Assembly (NCBI RefSeq): GCF_002944315.1
Contig: NZ_CP024311.1
Span: 2,022,501-2,086,500, forward strand
DNA: 64,000 nt
DNA from: Rhizobium sp. NXC24
Lineage (GTDB): Bacteria > Pseudomonadota > Alphaproteobacteria > Rhizobiales > Rhizobiaceae
Direction: 5' to 3'
In this document: in pieces, positions 58,952 through 64,000 of the stretch
Numbering within the stretch: the first letter of the stretch is position 1
How the letters are laid out: each line of letters begins with the position of its first letter
The notes under the pieces: generated by a model
Seen by the model: the letters and a program-made list of their open reading frames with translations, nothing else
Databases searched by the model: none
Told to the model about the DNA's origin: nothing
Translations under genes and position numbers: made by a program

Positions 58952-59485
58952 TCATTTTGCGTTCGGCGCCACGACAGGAAGGTTGATATCGACCATTCCC
59001 GCCTTATCGAACATCAGCATCACCGGCACCGTGCCGCCCTGCTTGAACGGCGTCTTCACCTTCTTGAACATCATGTGCAGGCTGTTGGGCGAAAGCGTCA
59101 CCGTGGCCCCAGCGGGGATGGCAACACCCTCTTTGAGTTCCCGCATCTGCATGACCTCGCCCTGCATCTTCATCTCGTGCAGCTCCACCTTGCCGGCGGC
59201 CGCTGAGGTCACGGACGTCAACCTGTCGTCGCTGCTGCCGCCATTGTGAATAGTGATGTAGCCGCCACCGACCGGCTGCCCCGGCAGCATGGCGCGGACA
59301 TAGCCGCCGCTGATGTCGAGATCGCCGAGCTTGGCTGCAGCCGAACCCGCCGGCGCTTTGCCGGCATCCATATGCATCCCGGGCATTTTGCTCATGTCGT
59401 CGCTCTGCTGCGCCATGACGGCGACAGCCGAGAATGAAAGTGTGGTCGCCGAAATCAGCAATGCGGCGGCGAATTTGCGGTTCAT
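58952..59485 (-). CDS. Periplasmic copper chaperone of the PCu(A)C family
   Basis: A 177-residue secreted protein with a signal peptide (about residues 1-24, ending AVMAQ). The PCu(A)C domain follows with its Met/His copper motif, KVELHEMKMQGEVMQMREL and SLHMMFKKV. A short Met/His-rich segment (MPGMHMDAG) near the mature N terminus may also bind copper. These proteins deliver Cu(I) to cytochrome oxidase. The second of two adjacent ATGs was chosen because AGGAG is six bases from it and only three from the first. Confidence 0.92.
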   Translation of the reverse strand: MNRKFAAALLISATTLSFSAVAVMAQQSDDMSKMPGMHMDAGKAPAGSAAAKLGDLDISGGYVRAMLPGQPVGGGYITIHNGGSSDDRLTSVTSAAAGKVELHEMKMQGEVMQMRELKEGVAIPAGATVTLSPNSLHMMFKKVKTPFKQGGTVPVMLMFDKAGMVDINLPVVAPNAK

Positions 59486-59676
59486 CATTGTCTCCTGCCC
59501 GGCTCCTATATTGGCACCATGGGATAGCTTCTCGAAGCGCGATTGCAAAGTCCCCTGCATCCATCGGTCGCGCGTACCGGCCTCCGCTCATCAAGTCGCC
59601 ACGACAAAAATTTGTTTCAGAGCGACATTTGCCCCTTGCCATCTCTGGCGACTACCAGATAATGGCACCCAACCCT

Positions 59677-59828
59677 GTTGGGAGAATCCGGCGCAAGCCG
59701 GTGCCGAAGGAGCAACCGCCCCGGAAACTCTCAGGCCAAAGGACCAACATGGGGCAGACGGAACTCTGGAGAGTAGCGCGCAAGCGCTCGCCGAAGGGAT
59801 AACAATCTCAGGCAAACAGACAGAGGGG
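59677..59828 (+). promoter_or_regulatory. Tandem glycine riboswitch upstream of gcvT
   Basis: Two successive aptamers are visible. The first starts GTTGGGAGAATCC and contains GCCGAAGGAGCAA, AACTCTCAGGCCAAAGGACC. The second starts CTCTGGAGAG and contains GCCGAAGGGATAACAA, then TCTCAGGCAAACAGACAGAGG. These are the signature elements of the cooperative glycine riboswitch, which turns on the glycine cleavage operon when glycine is abundant. The gcvT start lies about 75 bases downstream. Confidence 0.96.
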
Positions 59829-59903
59829 GCTCATCGAAGGCGCAGCCGCGCCTGAATTTTGAGCTCTGCGCTTTTAGCCAAGCGCAAAACCCGGAGGCGT
59901 CAT

Positions 59904-61040
59904 TTGGACGAGACCGCTGCCCTCAAGAAGACACCCCTTCATGCCCTGCATCTGTCGCTCGGTGCCCGTATGGTTCCCTTCGCCGGCTATGACATGCCGG
60001 TGCAATATCCCGCGGGCGTGCTCAAGGAACATCTCTGGACCCGCGCATCGGCCGGCGTGTTCGACGTCTCCCACATGGGTCAGGTCACGATCCGAGCCCG
60101 TTCCGGAAGATATGAGGATGCGGCGCTTGCACTGGAAAGCCTAGTGCCGGTCGATATTCTCGGGCTCGCCGAAGGCCGTCAACGCTACGGTTTCTTCACC
60201 GATGACAACGGTGGCATTCTCGACGATCTGATGATCACCCACATGGACGACTACCTCTTCGTTGTCGTCAACGCCGCCTGTAAGGATGCAGATCTCAAGC
60301 ATCTTCAAGATCATATCGGCGATAGCTGCGAAGTCACTTTACTTGATCGCGCCTTGATCGCGCTGCAGGGGCCGCGTGCCGTTTCAGTGCTTGCCGAACT
60401 CTGGGCGGATCTCGCCCATATGAAATTCATGGATGTCCGCCATTGCCGCCTGCATGACGTTTCCTGTCTCGTCTCCCGCTCCGGCTATAGCGGCGAAGAC
60501 GGCTTTGAGATTTCCGTACCGGCCGACAAGGCTGAGGATATTGCCCAGCGGCTGCTCGAACATCCCGATGTCCAGCCGATCGGCCTCGGCGCCCGCGATT
60601 CCCTGCGTCTCGAAGCCGGGCTCTGCCTCTATGGCAACGATATCGATCAGACGACGACGCCGGTGGAAGCCGCGCTCGAATGGGCCGTCCAGAAAGCCCG
60701 CAAGACCGGCGGTGCCCGCGCCGGCGGCTTTCCCGGTGCCGGCCGCATCCTTGCTGAATTCGACAATGGTGCCTCGCGCCGCCGTGTCGGTCTGAAGCCG
60801 GAAGGCAAGGCGCCGGTGCGTGGCCACGCCCAGCTTTATGCCGACGCCGAGGGTAAGACCGAGATCGGTGAAGTCACTTCCGGCGGCTTCGGGCCGAGCG
60901 TCGAAGGCCCCGTTGCCATGGGCTATGTGCCAGTTGGTTTCGCCGCACCGGGAACACAGGTCTTTGCCGAGGTTCGTGGCAAGTACCTGCCCGTCGCTGT
61001 CTCTTCCCTGCCCTTCATCACTCCCACCTACAAACGCTGA
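59904..61040 (+). CDS. gcvT: Glycine cleavage system T protein (aminomethyltransferase)
   Basis: A 378-residue enzyme moving the methylene group from GcvH-bound aminomethyl lipoate to tetrahydrofolate. Segments include [44 protein letters not shown] and [22 protein letters not shown]. The start is TTG at 59904, with GGAGG six bases upstream; the 15 codons before it in the open frame lie in the riboswitch expression region and have no Shine-Dalgarno. It is the first gene of gcvTHP. Confidence 0.95.
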   Translation: MDETAALKKTPLHALHLSLGARMVPFAGYDMPVQYPAGVLKEHLWTRASAGVFDVSHMGQVTIRARSGRYEDAALALESLVPVDILGLAEGRQRYGFFTDDNGGILDDLMITHMDDYLFVVVNAACKDADLKHLQDHIGDSCEVTLLDRALIALQGPRAVSVLAELWADLAHMKFMDVRHCRLHDVSCLVSRSGYSGEDGFEISVPADKAEDIAQRLLEHPDVQPIGLGARDSLRLEAGLCLYGNDIDQTTTPVEAALEWAVQKARKTGGARAGGFPGAGRILAEFDNGASRRRVGLKPEGKAPVRGHAQLYADAEGKTEIGEVTSGGFGPSVEGPVAMGYVPVGFAAPGTQVFAEVRGKYLPVAVSSLPFITPTYKR

Positions 61041-61068
61041 AAACGTCATATTCCAGAGAGGATCTTCC

Positions 61069-61431
61069 ATGCTGAAATTCACCGAAGAACATGAGTGGCT
61101 CAACATCGAAGGCGATGTCGCGACCGTTGGGATCACGGCGCATGCCGCCGAACAGCTCGGCGATCTGGTTTTCGTGGAATTGCCCGAGGTCGGCGCCAGC
61201 TTCTCCAAGGGAGACGATGCGGCGACGGTCGAATCCGTCAAGGCGGCGTCCGAAGTCTATTGTCCGCTCGACGGCGAGATCACCGAGATCAACGAAGCCA
61301 TCACCGCCGATCCGGCGCTCGTCAATTCTGATCCGATGGGCGCTGGCTGGTTCTTCAAGCTGAAGCTGAAGAATATTGCTGATGCCGATGGTTTACTTGA
61401 TGAATCCGGATATAAGGAGTTCATTGCGTAA
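61069..61431 (+). CDS. gcvH: Glycine cleavage system H protein
   Basis: A 120-residue lipoyl carrier that shuttles the aminomethyl intermediate between GcvP, GcvT and the L protein. The lipoylated Lys is in [13 protein letters not shown], and the N terminus [16 protein letters not shown] is typical. The true gene is shorter than its open frame, which begins inside gcvT. It follows gcvT by 28 bases and its TAA overlaps the gcvP ATG by one base. Its lipoyl group would be made from the octanoyl group attached by LipB, also in this window. Confidence 0.96.
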   Translation: MLKFTEEHEWLNIEGDVATVGITAHAAEQLGDLVFVELPEVGASFSKGDDAATVESVKAASEVYCPLDGEITEINEAITADPALVNSDPMGAGWFFKLKLKNIADADGLLDESGYKEFIA

Positions 61432-64000
61432 TGAATACGCCTACGGAATTCACATTCACCGACTACCAGCCCTACGATTTCGCCAATCGCCGCCATATCG
61501 GTCCCTCTCCGTCTGAAATGGCTGATATGCTGAAGGCGATCGGCTATGACAGCCTCGACGGGCTGATTAATGCGACGCTGCCGCCCACCATCCGCCAGAA
61601 GGCGCCGCTCACCTGGGCTGCGCCGATGACGGAACGTGAGGCGCTCGACAAGCTGCGCGAGACCGCCAACAAGAACAAGGTCCTCGTCTCGCTGATCGGC
61701 CAGGGCTATTACGGCACGATCACGCCTCCGGTCATCCAGCGCAATATCCTGGAAAATCCCGCCTGGTACACGGCCTATACGCCCTATCAGCCGGAAATCA
61801 GCCAGGGCCGCCTCGAGGCGCTGCTGAACTACCAGACGATGATCTGCGATCTGACGGGCCTCGATGTTGCCAACGCCTCGCTGCTCGACGAAGCAACCGC
61901 TGCCGCCGAAGGCATGGCGATGGCCGAGCGCGTGGCGAAATCAAAGGCCAAGGCTTTCTTCGTCGATGCCGATTGCCATCCGCAGACAATCGCATTGATC
62001 AAGACCCGCGCCGAACCGCTTGGCTGGACCGTCATCGTCGGCAATCCCTTCACCGATCTCGATCCGGTCGATGTCTTCGGCGCCATCTTCCAATATCCGG
62101 GCACGCATGGTCACATCAACGACTTCACCGGCTTGATTGCAAGGCTGCATCAGACCGGCGCCATCGCCGTGGTCGCCGCCGATCCACTGGCCTTGACGCT
62201 ACTTAAATCGCCCGGCGAAATGGGCGCGGACATTGCCGTCGGCTCATCGCAGCGCTTTGGCGTGCCAGTCGGCTATGGCGGACCCCATGCGGCCTACATG
62301 GCCGTCAAGGATGCCTATAAGCGCTCCATGCCCGGCCGCTTGGTCGGCGTTTCCGTCGACGCCCGCGGCAACCGCGCCTATCGCCTGTCGCTGCAGACTC
62401 GTGAGCAGCACATTCGCCGTGAAAAGGCGACGTCGAACATCTGCACCGCGCAGGTGCTGCTCGCCGTCATGGCTTCCATGTATGCCGTCTTCCACGGCCC
62501 CCAGGGCATCAAGGCGATCGCCCAGCAGGTGCATCAGAAAGCCGTGTTGATGGCAAAGGGCCTGGAAAGGCTCGGCTACAAGATCGAGCCTGAGACTTTC
62601 TTCGATACGATCACCGTGGAGGTCGGCCATATGCAGGGCCTGATCCTGCGCGCGGCTGTCGCCGAAGGCGTCAATCTGCGCAAGGTGGGCGAAACCAAGA
62701 TCGGCATGAGCCTTGACGAGCGAAGCCGTCCGGCAACGCTGGAAGCCGTCTGGCGTGCCTTCGGCGGCAATTTCCGCCTCGCCGACTTCGAATCCGGCTA
62801 TCGATTGCCGAAGAACCTGCTGCGCACCAGCGAATATCTGACGCATCCGATCTTCCATATGAACCGTGCCGAAAGCGAGATGACCCGCTATATCCGCCGG
62901 CTCTCCGATCGTGATCTGGCGCTCGACCGCTCGATGATCCCGCTCGGCTCCTGCACGATGAAGCTTAATGCAACGGCTGAGATGTTGCCGATAAGTTGGC
63001 CGGAATTCGCGGATATTCATCCTTTCGTCCCGGCCGATCAGGCGCTCGGTTATCGTGAAATGATCGATGACCTGACGGAAAAACTTTGCGCTGTGACGGG
63101 CTATGACGCCTTCTCCATGCAGCCGAATTCCGGCGCGCAGGGCGAATATGCCGGCCTGCTCACCATCCGCAACTATCACATCGCCAACGGCCAGGGTCAT
63201 CGCGACATCTGCCTGATCCCGACCTCGGCCCACGGCACCAATCCGGCTTCTGCACAGATGGCAGGCATGAAGGTGGTCGTCGTCAAGGTCAGCGATGACG
63301 GCGATATCGACATGGCGGACTTCCGCGCCAAGGCGGAGCAATATGCGGCCAATCTCTCCTGCTGCATGATCACCTATCCGTCGACGCACGGCGTCTTCGA
63401 AGAGACGGTGAAAGAGATTTGTGATGTCGTGCATATGCACGGTGGCCAAGTCTATCTCGATGGCGCCAATATGAACGCCATGGTCGGCCTCTCTCGTCCC
63501 GGCGACATCGGCTCCGACGTCAGCCACCTGAACCTGCACAAGACCTTCTGCATTCCGCACGGCGGCGGCGGCCCCGGCATGGGGCCGATCGGCGTCAAGG
63601 CGCATCTGGCGGCGCACCTGCCCGGCCATCCGGAGATGGACGGCCGCAGCGGTGCGGTCTCCGCCGCAGCCTTCGGCTCTGCTTCGATCCTGCCGATTTC
63701 CTGGAGCTACTGCCTGATGATGGGCGGCGAAGGGCTGACGCAGGCGACGAAGGTCGCAATCCTCAACGCCAACTATATCGCAGCGCGGCTGAATGGCGCT
63801 TACGACGTGCTCTACAAGTCGAAGACTGGCCGCGTGGCGCATGAATGCATCATCGACACGCGCCCGCTGGTCGACAGCGCCGGCGTCACCGTCGATGACG
63901 TCGCCAAGCGCCTGATCGATTGCGGCTTCCACGCGCCCACCATGAGCTGGCCGGTTGCCGGCACGCTGATGATCGAACCGACCGAATCGGAGACCAAGGC
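61431..64000 (+). CDS. gcvP: Glycine dehydrogenase (decarboxylating), P protein (3' end outside window)
   Basis: 856 residues of the PLP-dependent P protein are visible; the full enzyme is usually about 950. It is the single-chain form, with an N-terminal half starting [19 protein letters not shown] and a C-terminal half carrying the PLP-binding Lys (residue 704) in [18 protein letters not shown]. It decarboxylates glycine and loads the aminomethyl group on GcvH. The start is TAATG-coupled to gcvH with AAGGAG upstream. The frame is intact to the window edge. Confidence 0.97.
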   Translation, partial: MNTPTEFTFTDYQPYDFANRRHIGPSPSEMADMLKAIGYDSLDGLINATLPPTIRQKAPLTWAAPMTEREALDKLRETANKNKVLVSLIGQGYYGTITPPVIQRNILENPAWYTAYTPYQPEISQGRLEALLNYQTMICDLTGLDVANASLLDEATAAAEGMAMAERVAKSKAKAFFVDADCHPQTIALIKTRAEPLGWTVIVGNPFTDLDPVDVFGAIFQYPGTHGHINDFTGLIARLHQTGAIAVVAADPLALTLLKSPGEMGADIAVGSSQRFGVPVGYGGPHAAYMAVKDAYKRSMPGRLVGVSVDARGNRAYRLSLQTREQHIRREKATSNICTAQVLLAVMASMYAVFHGPQGIKAIAQQVHQKAVLMAKGLERLGYKIEPETFFDTITVEVGHMQGLILRAAVAEGVNLRKVGETKIGMSLDERSRPATLEAVWRAFGGNFRLADFESGYRLPKNLLRTSEYLTHPIFHMNRAESEMTRYIRRLSDRDLALDRSMIPLGSCTMKLNATAEMLPISWPEFADIHPFVPADQALGYREMIDDLTEKLCAVTGYDAFSMQPNSGAQGEYAGLLTIRNYHIANGQGHRDICLIPTSAHGTNPASAQMAGMKVVVVKVSDDGDIDMADFRAKAEQYAANLSCCMITYPSTHGVFEETVKEICDVVHMHGGQVYLDGANMNAMVGLSRPGDIGSDVSHLNLHKTFCIPHGGGGPGMGPIGVKAHLAAHLPGHPEMDGRSGAVSAAAFGSASILPISWSYCLMMGGEGLTQATKVAILNANYIAARLNGAYDVLYKSKTGRVAHECIIDTRPLVDSAGVTVDDVAKRLIDCGFHAPTMSWPVAGTLMIEPTESETK

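Noticed and set aside
62244..63932. 562-codon minus-strand open frame
   Set aside because: Antisense to gcvP, which is intact and well conserved.

Overview
This window is chromosomal DNA from an alphaproteobacterium of the Rhizobiaceae, most likely Rhizobium or a close relative. The evidence is high GC with rhizobial codon use, the tpiA-secG-pyrG order, an ATP12-type F1 assembly chaperone, a BTLCP-type cysteine peptidase, a DUF2336 protein, RIME-like intergenic repeats, and folE behind what looks like the alphaproteobacterial THF-II leader. Both window edges cut a gene: a TPR (probably cyclase) protein on the left and gcvP on the right. No plasmid, phage, insertion sequence or CRISPR array is present. 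The only trace of mobile DNA is a decayed integrase tail beside a tRNA-Leu gene.

Layout. 0-5 kb: TPR tail, a FecR/CHASE2-cyclase pair, a Ni/Co permease and a rhodanese. 5-12.5 kb: FtrA-type regulator, pyrG, secG, tpiA, an alpha/beta hydrolase and parE. 12.5-20 kb: envelope and unknown-function genes (phytase-like esterase, AI-2E permease, GNAT, DUF2336, nitroreductase/flavin reductase pair, acyltransferase). 20-26.5 kb: thrS, DUF1697, yidD, a NifU/IscU-like scaffold, then folE-hisI-patatin. 26.5-35 kb: CBS protein, rhomboid, a candidate sRNA, PAS and PilZ proteins, proline iminopeptidase, BTLCP, and a D,D-carboxypeptidase with a SPOR domain. 35-43 kb: DUF1489, sdaA, membrane proteins, MerR regulator with a palindromic operator, mgtE, a peptide-deformylase-like protein lacking key metal ligands, and a PsiF-like secreted protein. 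43-46.5 kb: small ORF, integrase remnant, tRNA-Leu(GAG), lipB, XRE regulator and EamA permease. 46.6-55.7 kb: the two propionyl-CoA carboxylase subunits flank a glutathione-dependent formaldehyde oxidation set (frmA, gfa, fghA) and a guanidinium exporter. 55.7-64 kb: lipoprotein, ATP12, HAD phosphatase and RluC-type pseudouridine synthase, a copper chaperone, then the glycine cleavage operon gcvT-gcvH-gcvP.

The strongest non-coding signals are three riboswitch leaders. A tandem glycine riboswitch precedes gcvT. Two ACGR-loop hairpins (guanidine-II class) precede sugE/gdx, and the second overlaps a stem that would hide the Shine-Dalgarno. A nested stem of THF-II size lies just before folE. Other points of interest are a terminator-bearing candidate sRNA between rhomboid and the PAS gene, a perfect CtrA-type site, a near-perfect 22-bp operator before merR, and TTG starts for fghA and gcvT supported by strong Shine-Dalgarno sequences.

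All calls come from reading the sequence and from family knowledge. No database search was run, so confidence is lower for starts, unknown proteins and RNA families.
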